From Streptomyces aurantiacus (GTDB lineage: Bacteria; Actinomycetota; Actinomycetes; Streptomycetales; Streptomycetaceae), in NCBI RefSeq assembly GCF_027107535.1, contig NZ_CP114283.1:2232001-2296000 (forward strand): a DNA stretch of 64,000 bases, written 5' to 3'. The notes beneath the pieces were generated by a model that was not told the DNA's origin, searched no databases, and saw only the letters and a list, made by a program, of their open reading frames with translations. A program made the translations under genes and the position numbers. Position 1 is the stretch's first letter; each line of letters opens with the position of its first letter. This document shows, piece after piece, positions 55,376-63,377 of the stretch.

Positions 55376-55389
55376 TTAGGTTTACCTAA
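55376..55389 (+). promoter_or_regulatory. TTAGGT-TT-ACCTAA dyad, iron-box-like and overlapping a -10
   Basis: A 6-2-6 dyad using the TTAGGT/ACCTAA half-sites of actinobacterial DtxR/DmdR iron boxes, but shorter than the canonical 19-bp box. TAGGTT inside it can act as -10 of a suf promoter. Iron-dependent control of Fe-S assembly genes would make sense, but this is inference. Confidence 0.45.
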
Positions 55390-55447
55390 GTGATGCACCG
55401 CACCCTGCCCGGCGTGGACGCGGCTTGTCAGTCTCTGAGGAATTACG

Positions 55448-55461
55448 CAACAATGGCGTTG
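55448..55461 (+). promoter_or_regulatory. CAAC-N6-GTTG box, probable SufR operator
   Basis: CAACAATGGCGTTG matches the CAAC-N6-GTTG palindrome that I recall as the binding site of the Streptomyces avermitilis SufR repressor. It overlaps the proposed GTG start of sufR, well placed for autorepression of the operon. Confidence 0.75.
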
Positions 55462-56213
55462 TGAAAAACGTCGGTGAGGTTCGGGAGACCCCCTCGGGGG
55501 CCCCTCAGGAGGAACTCGCGACCGGTGAGCGCTCCACGCGCAACCGCGTCGCGCGCTCCATCCTGGACCACGGCCCGTCGACCGTGGCCGACCTGGCCGG
55601 ACGGCTGGGCCTGACCCAGGCCGCCGTCCGCCGTCACCTTGACGCCCTCGTCTCCGACGACGTCGTGGAGGCCCGCGAGCAGCGGGTCTACGGCGCCCGT
55701 ACGCGCGGACGGCCCGCCAAGGTGTTCGCCCTGACCGACTGCGGCCGGGACGCCTTCGACCAGTCCTACGACAAGCTCGCCGCCGACGCCCTGCGCTGGA
55801 TCGCCGAGCGTGAGGGCGGGGAAGGGGCGCTCGTCGCCTTCGCCCGCGCCAGGATGGCCGCCCAGGCCGAGGCGTACCGCAGGGCCGTCGAGTCCGTCGC
55901 CCCCGAGAAGCGTGCCGAAGCGCTGGCCAAGGCCCTGAGCGCGGACGGGTACGCTGCAACGGCGCGCAGTGCACCGGTCGGCGAGCAGCTCTGCCAGCAC
56001 CACTGCCCGGTCGCCCATGTCGCCGAGCAGTTCCCGCAGCTGTGCGAGGCGGAGACCGAGGTCTTCTCCCAGTTGCTGGGGACGCACGTCCAGCGGCTGG
56101 CCACCATCGCCCACGGCGACGGGGTCTGCACGACGTTCATCCCCAAGATTTCCACGCTTCCCAAGACCACTGATCACGCATCCGCACGTACCGCCGGGAG
56201 GAACCCCGCATGA
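55461..56213 (+). CDS. sufR: Fe-S cluster-sensing repressor of the suf operon
   Basis: A ~250-residue winged-helix regulator. The DNA-binding domain is [40 protein letters not shown], with the wing [16 protein letters not shown]. The C-terminal part has [20 protein letters not shown], whose Cys residues can hold a [4Fe-4S] cluster, and DGVCTTFIP. In actinobacteria SufR with cluster represses the operon and loss of the cluster derepresses it. I place the start at GTG 55461 by homology-like N-terminus ([12 protein letters not shown]); a TTG at 55425 is possible. No good ribosome site precedes the GTG. It overlaps sufB (ATGA). Confidence 0.9.
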   Translation: MKNVGEVRETPSGAPQEELATGERSTRNRVARSILDHGPSTVADLAGRLGLTQAAVRRHLDALVSDDVVEAREQRVYGARTRGRPAKVFALTDCGRDAFDQSYDKLAADALRWIAEREGGEGALVAFARARMAAQAEAYRRAVESVAPEKRAEALAKALSADGYAATARSAPVGEQLCQHHCPVAHVAEQFPQLCEAETEVFSQLLGTHVQRLATIAHGDGVCTTFIPKISTLPKTTDHASARTAGRNPA

Positions 56214-57634
56214 CACTCCCCATCGAGGAGACCGCCCACCCCGAGCTCGAGGGTCTGGGCAACTACGAATACGGCTGGGCCGACTCCGACGTGGCTGGTG
56301 CCTCTGCCAAGCGCGGTATCAACGAGGACGTCGTCCGGGACATCTCCGCGAAGAAGAGCGAGCCGGAGTGGATGACCAAGCTCCGTCTCAAGGGCCTGCG
56401 CCTGTTCGACAAGAAGCCCATGCCGAACTGGGGTTCCGACCTCTCCGGCATCGACTTCGACAACATCAAGTACTTCGTGCGTTCCACGGAGAAGCAGGCG
56501 CAGTCCTGGGAGGACCTGCCCGAGGACATCAAGAGCACGTACGACAAGCTCGGCATCCCCGAGGCGGAGAAGCAGCGCCTCGTCGCCGGTGTCGCGGCCC
56601 AGTACGAGTCCGAGGTCGTCTACCACCAGATCAACGAGGAGCTCGAGGCGCAGGGTGTCATCTTCATGGACACCGACACGGCGCTGAAGGAGCACCCGGA
56701 GCTCTTCAAGGAGTACTTCGGCACCGTCATCCCGGTCGGCGACAACAAGTTCGCGTCGCTGAACTCCGCGGTGTGGTCCGGCGGCTCCTTCATCTACGTG
56801 CCGAAGGGCGTGCACGTGGAGATCCCACTCCAGGCCTACTTCCGTATCAACACGGAGAACATGGGCCAGTTCGAGCGGACGCTGATCATCGTCGACGAGG
56901 ACGCCTACGTCCACTACGTCGAGGGCTGCACGGCGCCGATCTACAAGTCGGACTCCCTGCACTCCGCGGTGGTCGAGATCATCGTGAAGAAGGGCGCCCG
57001 CTGCCGCTACACGACCATCCAGAACTGGTCGAACAACGTCTACAACCTGGTCACCAAGCGTGCCGTGGCCTACGAGGGCGCGACCATGGAGTGGGTCGAC
57101 GGCAACATCGGCTCCAAGGTCACCATGAAGTACCCGGCCGTCTACCTGATGGGCGAGCACGCCAAGGGCGAGACCCTGTCCATCGCCTTCGCCGGCGAGG
57201 GCCAGCACCAGGACGCCGGCTCCAAGATGGTCCACATGGCGCCGAACACCTCCTCCAACATCGTCTCGAAGTCCGTGGCGCGCGGTGGCGGCCGTACGTC
57301 CTACCGCGGTCTCGTCGAGATCGGCGAGGGCGCCCACGGCTCCAAGTCCAACGTGCTGTGCGACGCGCTGCTCGTCGACACCATCTCGCGCTCCGACACG
57401 TACCCGTACGTGGACGTCCGCGAGGACGACGTGTCCATGGGCCACGAGGCCACCGTCTCCAAGGTCAGTGACGATCAGCTCTTCTACCTGATGAGCCGGG
57501 GCATGACCGAGTTCGAGGCGATGGCCATGATCGTGCGCGGCTTCGTCGAGCCCATCGCGAAGGAGCTGCCCATGGAGTACGCCCTGGAGCTCAACCGGCT
57601 GATCGAGCTGCAGATGGAAGGCGCGGTCGGCTAG
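56210..57634 (+). CDS. sufB: Fe-S cluster assembly scaffold subunit SufB
   Basis: A 474-residue SufB, part of the SufBC2D scaffold on which Fe-S clusters are built. [18 protein letters not shown] opens it; [40 protein letters not shown] beta-helix core, [20 protein letters not shown] with the sulfur-accepting Cys, and [19 protein letters not shown] with [20 protein letters not shown] are typical. It overlaps sufR and is followed by sufD after 56 bp. Confidence 0.97.
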   Translation: MTLPIEETAHPELEGLGNYEYGWADSDVAGASAKRGINEDVVRDISAKKSEPEWMTKLRLKGLRLFDKKPMPNWGSDLSGIDFDNIKYFVRSTEKQAQSWEDLPEDIKSTYDKLGIPEAEKQRLVAGVAAQYESEVVYHQINEELEAQGVIFMDTDTALKEHPELFKEYFGTVIPVGDNKFASLNSAVWSGGSFIYVPKGVHVEIPLQAYFRINTENMGQFERTLIIVDEDAYVHYVEGCTAPIYKSDSLHSAVVEIIVKKGARCRYTTIQNWSNNVYNLVTKRAVAYEGATMEWVDGNIGSKVTMKYPAVYLMGEHAKGETLSIAFAGEGQHQDAGSKMVHMAPNTSSNIVSKSVARGGGRTSYRGLVEIGEGAHGSKSNVLCDALLVDTISRSDTYPYVDVREDDVSMGHEATVSKVSDDQLFYLMSRGMTEFEAMAMIVRGFVEPIAKELPMEYALELNRLIELQMEGAVG

Positions 57635-57690
57635 ACCCGCCCCCAGCAGTCGTTAGATTTCCGACGTAGGAAGAGAGCAGACCGACAGCC

Positions 57691-58872
57691 ATGGCTGAGG
57701 CGCAAAACATCCCTGTGGGCTCCACCACCGCGGGCCAGATCGCGGTGGCCGCCGAGTCGACCGTCGCCACGCGCATGAGCGCGCCCCCGTCCTTCGACGT
57801 GGGGGACTTCCCGGTCCCCCACGGCCGCGAGGAGGAGTGGCGGTTCACTCCGCTGGAGCGGCTGCGCGGCCTGCACGACGGCACCGCGGCCGCCACCGGC
57901 GACGGCCTGAAGGTCGACGTCCAGGCGCCCGAGGGCGTCACGATCGAGGCCGTCGGCCGTGACGACGCCCGCCTCGGCAGGGCCGGCACCCCGGTGGACC
58001 GCATCGCCGCCCAGGCGTACTCGGCGTTCGAGAAGGCCGGCGTGATCACCGTCCCCAAGGACACCGTGCTCACCGAGCCGATCCGCATCGCCGTGCACGG
58101 CGAGGGCGGCGTCGCCTACGCCCACCAGGTCGTCGAGCTCGGAGCCTTCGCCGAGGCCGTCGTCGTCATCGACCACACCGGTGACGCCGTACTTGCCGCC
58201 AACGTCGACTACCTCCTCGGGGACGGCGCCAAGCTGACCGTCGTCTCCGTCCAGGACTGGGACGACAAGGCCGTGCACGTGGCCCAGCACAACGCGCTGA
58301 TCGGCCGCGACGCCACCTTCAAGTCGTTCGTGGTCACCTTCGGCGGCGACCTCGTACGCCTGCACCCGCGTATCGCCTACGCCGGCACCGGCGGCGAGGC
58401 CGAGCTCTTCGGCCTGTACTTCACGGACGCCGGCCAGCACCAGGAGCACCGCCTCCTCGTCGACCACAACACCCCGCACTGCAAGTCGAACGTCGTCTAC
58501 AAGGGCGCGCTCCAGGGCGAGGGCGCCCACGCGGTGTGGATCGGTGACGTCCTCATCGAGGCCAAGGCCGAGGGCACGGACACGTACGAGATGAACCGGA
58601 ACCTGGTTCTGACCGACGGCGCCCGGGTCGACTCCGTGCCGAACCTCGAGATCGAGACCGGCGAGATCGTCGGCGCGGGCCACGCCTCGGCGACCGGCCG
58701 CTTCGACGACGAGCAGCTCTTCTACCTGATGGCCCGCGGCATCCCGGCCGACGAGGCCCGTCGCCTGGTGGTCCGAGGCTTCTTCGCCGAGCTGGTCCAG
58801 CAGATCGGTGTCGACGACATCCAGGAGCGCCTTCTCGTGAAGATCGACGAGGAGCTGGAGGCGTCGGTCTGA
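57691..58872 (+). CDS. sufD: Fe-S cluster assembly subunit SufD
   Basis: A 393-residue SufD, the SufB paralogue in the SufBC2D complex. PVPHGREEEWRFTPLERLRG is the family N-terminal motif; GLYFTDAGQHQEHRLLVDHN and PHCKSNVVYKGALQGEGAHA supply core residues including the conserved His. FDDEQLFYLMARGIPADEAR and RLVVRGFFAELVQQI close it. Its stop overlaps the start of the Rieske gene by 1 nt (TGATG). Confidence 0.97.
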   Translation: MAEAQNIPVGSTTAGQIAVAAESTVATRMSAPPSFDVGDFPVPHGREEEWRFTPLERLRGLHDGTAAATGDGLKVDVQAPEGVTIEAVGRDDARLGRAGTPVDRIAAQAYSAFEKAGVITVPKDTVLTEPIRIAVHGEGGVAYAHQVVELGAFAEAVVVIDHTGDAVLAANVDYLLGDGAKLTVVSVQDWDDKAVHVAQHNALIGRDATFKSFVVTFGGDLVRLHPRIAYAGTGGEAELFGLYFTDAGQHQEHRLLVDHNTPHCKSNVVYKGALQGEGAHAVWIGDVLIEAKAEGTDTYEMNRNLVLTDGARVDSVPNLEIETGEIVGAGHASATGRFDDEQLFYLMARGIPADEARRLVVRGFFAELVQQIGVDDIQERLLVKIDEELEASV

Positions 58873-59204
58873 TGACTGCCTTCCTACGCGCCTGCGACCT
58901 GAGCGAGCTGGAGAAGGACACCCCGAAGCGGGTGGAACTCGACGGCACGCCGGTCTCGCTCGTGCAGACCGAGGGGGAGGTGTTCGCGATCCACGACATC
59001 TGCTCGCACGCGAACGTCTCGCTCTCCGAGGGCGAGGTGGAGGACTGTCAGATCGAGTGCTGGCTGCACGGCTCCGCGTTCGACCTCAGAACCGGTAAGC
59101 CGTCCGGTCTCCCCGCGACGCGCCCCGTCCCCGTATATCCCGTAAAGATCGAAGGGGGCAGCGTCTTCGTCGACGTCCACGCCTCCCTCACCCAGGAGTC
59201 CTGA
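58872..59204 (+). CDS. Rieske-type [2Fe-2S] ferredoxin in the suf operon
   Basis: A 110-residue Rieske protein. Cluster ligands are in CSHANVSLSEG (Cys-X-His) and CQIECWLHGSAFDLRTGKPS (Cys-X2-His), spaced as in dioxygenase ferredoxins, followed by ATRPVPVYPVKIEGGSVFVD. It presumably passes electrons for Fe-S assembly or protects the scaffold; its exact role in actinobacterial Suf is not established. It is embedded between sufD and sufC with almost no spacing, which supports a function within the system. Confidence 0.93.
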   Translation: MTAFLRACDLSELEKDTPKRVELDGTPVSLVQTEGEVFAIHDICSHANVSLSEGEVEDCQIECWLHGSAFDLRTGKPSGLPATRPVPVYPVKIEGGSVFVDVHASLTQES

Positions 59205-59211
59205 GGTACCC

Positions 59212-59976
59212 ATGGCAACGCTTGAAATCCGAGACCTGCACGTCACCGTCGAGGCCGACAACGCCACGAAGGAGATCCTCAAGGGCGTCGACCTCACCGT
59301 GAAGCAGGGCGAGACGCACGCCATCATGGGCCCGAACGGCTCCGGCAAGTCGACGCTCGCCTACTCCCTCGCGGGTCACCCGAAGTACACGATCACCGGC
59401 GGCACCGTCACCCTCGACGGTGAGGACGTCCTGGAGATGTCCGTCGACGAGCGTGCCCGCGCGGGCCTGTTCCTGGCGATGCAGTACCCGGTCGAGGTCC
59501 CCGGTGTCTCGGTCTCCAACTTCCTGCGCACCTCCGCCACCGCGATCCGCGGCGAGGCCCCCAAGCTGCGGCTGTGGGTCAAGGAGGTCAAGGAGGCCAT
59601 GGAGCGTCTCAACATGGACACCTCCTTCGCCGAGCGCAACGTGAACGAGGGCTTCTCCGGCGGTGAGAAGAAGCGCCACGAGATCCTCCAGCTGGAGCTG
59701 CTCAAGCCGAAGATCGCGATCCTCGACGAGACGGACTCCGGCCTGGACGTCGACGCCCTGCGCGTCGTCTCCGAGGGCGTCAACCGCGTCCGTGAGACCG
59801 GTGAGGTCGGCACCCTGCTGATCACGCACTACACGCGCATCCTGCGCTACATCAAGCCCGACCACGTGCACGTCTTCTCCGGCGGCCGGATCGTCGAGTC
59901 CGGCGGCGCCGAACTCGCCGACAAGCTGGAGAACGAGGGCTACGAGGTATACACGAAGGGTGGCGCATCAGCGTGA
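59212..59976 (+). CDS. sufC: Fe-S cluster assembly ATPase SufC
   Basis: A 254-residue ABC-type ATPase without membrane partner. Walker A is MGPNGSGKSTLAYSLAGHPK, the signature EGFSGGEKKRHEILQLELLK is the SufC variant, and Walker B is IAILDETDSGLDVDALRVVS. It powers conformational change of SufB-SufD. The stop overlaps the sufS start (GTGA). Confidence 0.97.
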   Translation: MATLEIRDLHVTVEADNATKEILKGVDLTVKQGETHAIMGPNGSGKSTLAYSLAGHPKYTITGGTVTLDGEDVLEMSVDERARAGLFLAMQYPVEVPGVSVSNFLRTSATAIRGEAPKLRLWVKEVKEAMERLNMDTSFAERNVNEGFSGGEKKRHEILQLELLKPKIAILDETDSGLDVDALRVVSEGVNRVRETGEVGTLLITHYTRILRYIKPDHVHVFSGGRIVESGGAELADKLENEGYEVYTKGGASA

Positions 59977-61229
59977 CGCAGTTGCCGGGCCTCCTCGACA
60001 CCGAGGCGATCCGTAAGGACTTCCCCATCCTGGACCGCCGGGTCCACGACGGTAAGAAGCTCGTGTACCTGGACAACGCGGCGACCTCGCAGAAGCCGCG
60101 CCAGGTGCTGGACGCACTCAGCGGCTACTACGAGAACTACAACGCCAACGTCCACCGCGGCGTGCATGTGCTCGCGGAGGAGGCCACGGCGCTGTACGAG
60201 GGCGCGCGCGACAAGGTCGCCGCGTTCATCAACGCGCCGAGCCGCGACGAGGTGATCTTCACGAAGAACGCCTCCGAGTCGCTCAACCTCGTGGCCAACA
60301 TGCTCGGCTGGGCCGACGAGCCCTACCGCGTGGACCACGAGACCGAGATCGTCATCACGGAGATGGAGCACCACTCCAACATCGTGCCGTGGCAGCTGCT
60401 GGCGCAGCGCACGGGCGCGAAGCTGAAGTGGTTCGGCCTCACCGACGACGGCCGTCTCGACCTGTCCAACATCGACGAGATCATCAACGAGAAGACGAAG
60501 ATCGTCTCCTTCGTGCTGGTGTCGAACATCCTGGGCACGGTCAACCCGGTCGAGGCGATAGTGCGCCGCGCGCAGGAGGTCGGTGCGCTGGTCTGCATCG
60601 ACGCCTCCCAGGCCGCCCCGCACATGCCGCTGGACGTGCAGGCGCTGCAGGCCGACTTCGTGGCCTTCACCGGCCACAAGATGTGCGGCCCGACCGGCAT
60701 CGGCGTCCTGTGGGGCCGCCAGGAGCTGCTGGAGGACCTGCCTCCGTTCCTCGGCGGCGGCGAGATGATCGAGACGGTGTCGATGCACTCGTCGACGTAC
60801 GCTCCCGCCCCGTACAAGTTCGAGGCGGGCACCCCGCCGATCGCCCAGGCGGTCGGTCTCGGTGCGGCGATCGACTACCTGAGCGCGATCGGCATGGACA
60901 AGATCCTCGCCCATGAGCACGCGCTCACCGAGTACGCGGTGAAGCGGTTCGCGGAGGTCCCGGACCTGCGGATCATCGGCCCGACGACGGCCGAGGACCG
61001 CGGCGCGGCGATCTCGTTCACGCTGGGTGACATCCACCCGCACGACGTGGGCCAGGTCCTCGACGAGCAGGGCATCGCGGTCCGGGTGGGACACCACTGC
61101 GCCCGCCCCGTCTGCCTGCGCTACGGAATTCCTGCGACCACGCGAGCGTCGTTCTATCTGTACTCCACGCCGGCCGAGATCGACGCACTGGTCGACGGTC
61201 TGGAGCACGTACGGAACTTCTTCGGCTGA
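59973..61229 (+). CDS. sufS: Cysteine desulfurase SufS
   Basis: A 418-residue PLP enzyme (type II desulfurase) that removes sulfur from cysteine as an enzyme persulfide. YLDNAATSQKPRQVLDALSG opens it, TEMEHHSNIVPWQLLA has the ring-stacking His, DASQAAPHMPLDVQALQADF and FTGHKMCGPTGIGVLWGRQE contain the PLP Lys, and VRVGHHCARPVCLRYGIP the catalytic Cys. The GTG at 59973 overlaps sufC. SufU, encoded 16 bp downstream, should accept the sulfur. Confidence 0.97.
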   Translation: MTQLPGLLDTEAIRKDFPILDRRVHDGKKLVYLDNAATSQKPRQVLDALSGYYENYNANVHRGVHVLAEEATALYEGARDKVAAFINAPSRDEVIFTKNASESLNLVANMLGWADEPYRVDHETEIVITEMEHHSNIVPWQLLAQRTGAKLKWFGLTDDGRLDLSNIDEIINEKTKIVSFVLVSNILGTVNPVEAIVRRAQEVGALVCIDASQAAPHMPLDVQALQADFVAFTGHKMCGPTGIGVLWGRQELLEDLPPFLGGGEMIETVSMHSSTYAPAPYKFEAGTPPIAQAVGLGAAIDYLSAIGMDKILAHEHALTEYAVKRFAEVPDLRIIGPTTAEDRGAAISFTLGDIHPHDVGQVLDEQGIAVRVGHHCARPVCLRYGIPATTRASFYLYSTPAEIDALVDGLEHVRNFFG

Positions 61230-61245
61230 GGGGCGTGCTGAAACC

Positions 61246-61713
61246 GTGAAGCTGGATTCGATGTACCAGGAAGTCATCCTGGACCACTACAAGCACCCGC
61301 ACGGCCGGGGCTTGCGGGACGGCGACGCCGAGGTGCACCACGTCAACCCGACGTGCGGCGACGAGATCACCCTGCGCGTGAAGTACGACGGCACGACGAT
61401 CAGCGACGTCTCGTACGAGGGCCAGGGCTGCTCCATCAGCCAGGCCTCGGCCTCCGTGCTGAACGAGCTCCTCGTCGGCAAGCAGCTCACCGACGCGCAG
61501 AAGATCCAGGAGACCTTCCTGGAGCTGATGCAGTCCAAGGGCCGCATCACACCGGACGACGCGATGGAGGAGGTCCTGGAGGACGCGGTCGCGTTCGCCG
61601 GGGTCTCCAAGTACCCGGCCCGCGTCAAGTGCGCGCTGCTGAGCTGGATGGCCTGGAAGGACGCGACGGCCCAGGCCCTGGGCGAGGCCGGCGCCGAAAG
61701 GAAGACGGCATGA
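61246..61713 (+). CDS. sufU: Zinc-dependent sulfurtransferase SufU
   Basis: A 155-residue SufU. MYQEVILDHYKHPHGRGLRD is the family N-terminus; the Zn ligands lie in VNPTCGDEITLRV (Cys, Asp), EGQGCSISQASASVLNELL (Cys) and PARVKCALLSWMAWKDA (Cys). The Gly-rich insertion between the second and third Cys, typical of SufU rather than IscU, is visible (LLVGKQLTDAQKIQETFLEL). It takes persulfide sulfur from SufS. GTG 61246 is chosen; the ATG at 61261 is an alternative. It overlaps the next gene. Confidence 0.95.
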   Translation: MKLDSMYQEVILDHYKHPHGRGLRDGDAEVHHVNPTCGDEITLRVKYDGTTISDVSYEGQGCSISQASASVLNELLVGKQLTDAQKIQETFLELMQSKGRITPDDAMEEVLEDAVAFAGVSKYPARVKCALLSWMAWKDATAQALGEAGAERKTA

Positions 61714-62042
61714 GCGAGACCATCGAGATGAAACCGGCCTCGGAGGAAGAAGTCCGAGAGGCCCTGTACGACGTGGTCGACCCCGAGCTGGGCATCGACG
61801 TCGTCAACCTCGGGCTGATCTACGGCATCCACGTCGACGACGCGAACATCGCGACGATCGACATGACCCTGACGTCGGCGGCCTGTCCGCTGACCGACGT
61901 CATCGAGGACCAGGCCAAGTCCGCCACGGACGGCATCGTCAACGAACTGCGCATCAACTGGGTGTGGATGCCGCCGTGGGGCCCGGACAAGATCACGGAC
62001 GACGGCCGTGACCAGCTCCGGGCGCTGGGCTTCAACGTCTGA
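61710..62042 (+). CDS. sufT: SufT-like metal-sulfur cluster assembly factor (DUF59)
   Basis: A 110-residue MIP18/DUF59 protein. ALYDVVDPELGIDVVNLGLI is the family signature and MTLTSAACPLTDVIEDQAKS carries the conserved Cys; WVWMPPWGPDKITDDGRDQL ends it. DUF59 proteins help maturation or transfer of Fe-S clusters. The ATG at 61710 overlaps sufU and GAAAGGAAG precedes it. It is the last gene of the operon, just before a strong terminator. Confidence 0.93.
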   Translation: MSETIEMKPASEEEVREALYDVVDPELGIDVVNLGLIYGIHVDDANIATIDMTLTSAACPLTDVIEDQAKSATDGIVNELRINWVWMPPWGPDKITDDGRDQLRALGFNV

Positions 62043-62053
62043 CACCCGGCTGT

Positions 62054-62095
62054 ACGAGCGAGGCCCCCGGCATGTCCGCCGGGGGCCTCGCTCGT
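62054..62095. terminator. Terminator at the end of the suf operon
   Basis: ACGAGCGAGGCCCCCGGC (62054-62071) pairs perfectly with 62078-62095: 18 bp around the 6-nt loop ATGTCC, starting 11 bp after the sufT stop. It also lies downstream of the convergent AbfB-domain gene. Confidence 0.9.
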
Positions 62096-62156
62096 GTGGG
62101 GGCGGTGTCGCGCGTCGGCGGACACCGTGAGCGGCTCGCTCAGCCCGGTCTCTTGC

Positions 62157-63002
62157 TCAGCTCAATCCCTTGACCAGCCGGAACGCCGAGTCCGCCAGGT
62201 AGAGCTGGTTGTACTCGGCCGGGTCCAGACGGAGCTCGAAGTTGCGGTGGCGCAGGAAGCGGCCGCGGAAGTTGTACGACTCCAGCGCGACGGCTCCGGA
62301 GTGGACCGACGGGCGGGGGCAGAACGTGGCGTCCTGCTTGAAGTACTCGGAGCCGTCGTGCCGGTCCGCACGCAGGCGGAAGTTCTGGTGGCGCAGGTAG
62401 CGCTTGTCGCCCAGCGAGAAGGAGACACAGCTGGAGTCGGCGATGCCGGGGACGACCTTGAAGGAGGCCTCCTGCCTGGTCCGGGACGAGCTGTGGGAGC
62501 TCACCTGGTCGAGGCGTACCGAGTCGTACGAGAGGTGCCAGTAGCGGTCCGGGTAGTTGACCGCCCGGACGGACTTCAGCGGGGTGGACGGCTTGGGGGA
62601 GGCGGACTTCGAGGGCCGCGTGACGGGATCGGGCTTCGCGCCGCCCTGCTGCTTGTCCTCGGGTGCGGAGGACGTGCCGTCCTCCTTCTCCTTGGGGCCC
62701 TCCGGAGCGGCCAGGCCGCTCTTCCCACTCGGTGCCGTCGCGGCGGGCACGCGGGGCGTGACCGGTTCGTCCGCGGCGGACGTGGTGTTCTGCTTCTGGT
62801 CCTTCGTCGACGTGCCCGTGCCGTCCTCCAGCACGGTCACCGCCGTCACGGTGGAGGCGAGGACCGCCACGAGGAGTGCTCCGGCCAGCCAGAGCCTGCG
62901 TGTTCCGGGTATGCGGGACTCGTCCAGGGATTCGCCGGTCTCCCACACCTTCGGGGGGTGGGCCGACGGGTCGGGAGCCGACCCGGTCTTTCTTTCTGGC
63001 AT
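62157..63002 (-). CDS. Membrane-anchored AbfB (CBM42-like) domain protein
   Basis: A 281-residue protein. The N-terminal cytoplasmic part (MPERKTGSAPDPSAHPPKVW) leads to one helix RLWLAGALLVAVLASTVTAV, then a ~90-residue Lys/Ser/Pro/Glu-rich linker (KEKEDGTSSAPEDKQQGGAK), and an AbfB-type beta-trefoil (VRAVNYPDRYWHLSYDSVRL, LRHQNFRLRADRHDGS, GRFLRHRNFELRLDPAEYNQ). The repeats (RYWHLSYDS, RYLRHQNFRL, RFLRHRNFEL) are the trefoil units that bind arabinose side chains in family-42 modules. No catalytic domain is present, so it may bind cell-surface or plant glycans. ATG 63002 has GGGGGA upstream; ATG 63047 is possible. It converges on the suf operon. Confidence 0.85.
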   Translation of the reverse strand: MPERKTGSAPDPSAHPPKVWETGESLDESRIPGTRRLWLAGALLVAVLASTVTAVTVLEDGTGTSTKDQKQNTTSAADEPVTPRVPAATAPSGKSGLAAPEGPKEKEDGTSSAPEDKQQGGAKPDPVTRPSKSASPKPSTPLKSVRAVNYPDRYWHLSYDSVRLDQVSSHSSSRTRQEASFKVVPGIADSSCVSFSLGDKRYLRHQNFRLRADRHDGSEYFKQDATFCPRPSVHSGAVALESYNFRGRFLRHRNFELRLDPAEYNQLYLADSAFRLVKGLS

Positions 63003-63377
63003 GCGCGGTTCCCCCAGCGTCGCCGAGGGCGGACGCGGATCGGTCATGTGTCGTGGCACAAGGGCGTGGCACAAGAAGGAGGCGGAGGTCGCGGGCACGC
63101 GGTACGGCTGTGGCCGGGGGATCCGCGTGCGCGACGAGGGGAACATTAGTGGAACCTGTGCGCTTCGAGTAAGCGTTTCTGAGAGCGGTTTCCGCCGGAA
63201 GCCGCAACGACTGTCCGACAGTTGCCGCCGATCGTCGAACGTGTCGGCCGGGAAAGATAGTTCAAGGCTTAAGGATTAGAGATCAGGGCCCTGAGGAGGC
63301 GGTTCCGGCGCCCGAAGGGGGAGTTCGGGCGCCGAAGCGGATCCACGCGTGCGGCCGGGGGGATTTCCTCTCAGGGC
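63003..63377. other. Upstream region of the AbfB-domain gene
   Basis: About 375 bp between two same-strand genes. It holds the probable AbfB promoter region, a small dyad ACTGT-CCG-ACAGT (63210-63222) and the terminator of the next gene. I see no extra gene. Confidence 0.4.
63306..63334 (-). terminator. Terminator of the right-edge hydrolase gene
   Basis: CGGCGCCCGAA (63306-63316) and TTCGGGCGCCG (63324-63334) form an 11-bp perfect stem with a 7-nt loop, 44 bp beyond the hydrolase stop. Confidence 0.7.
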
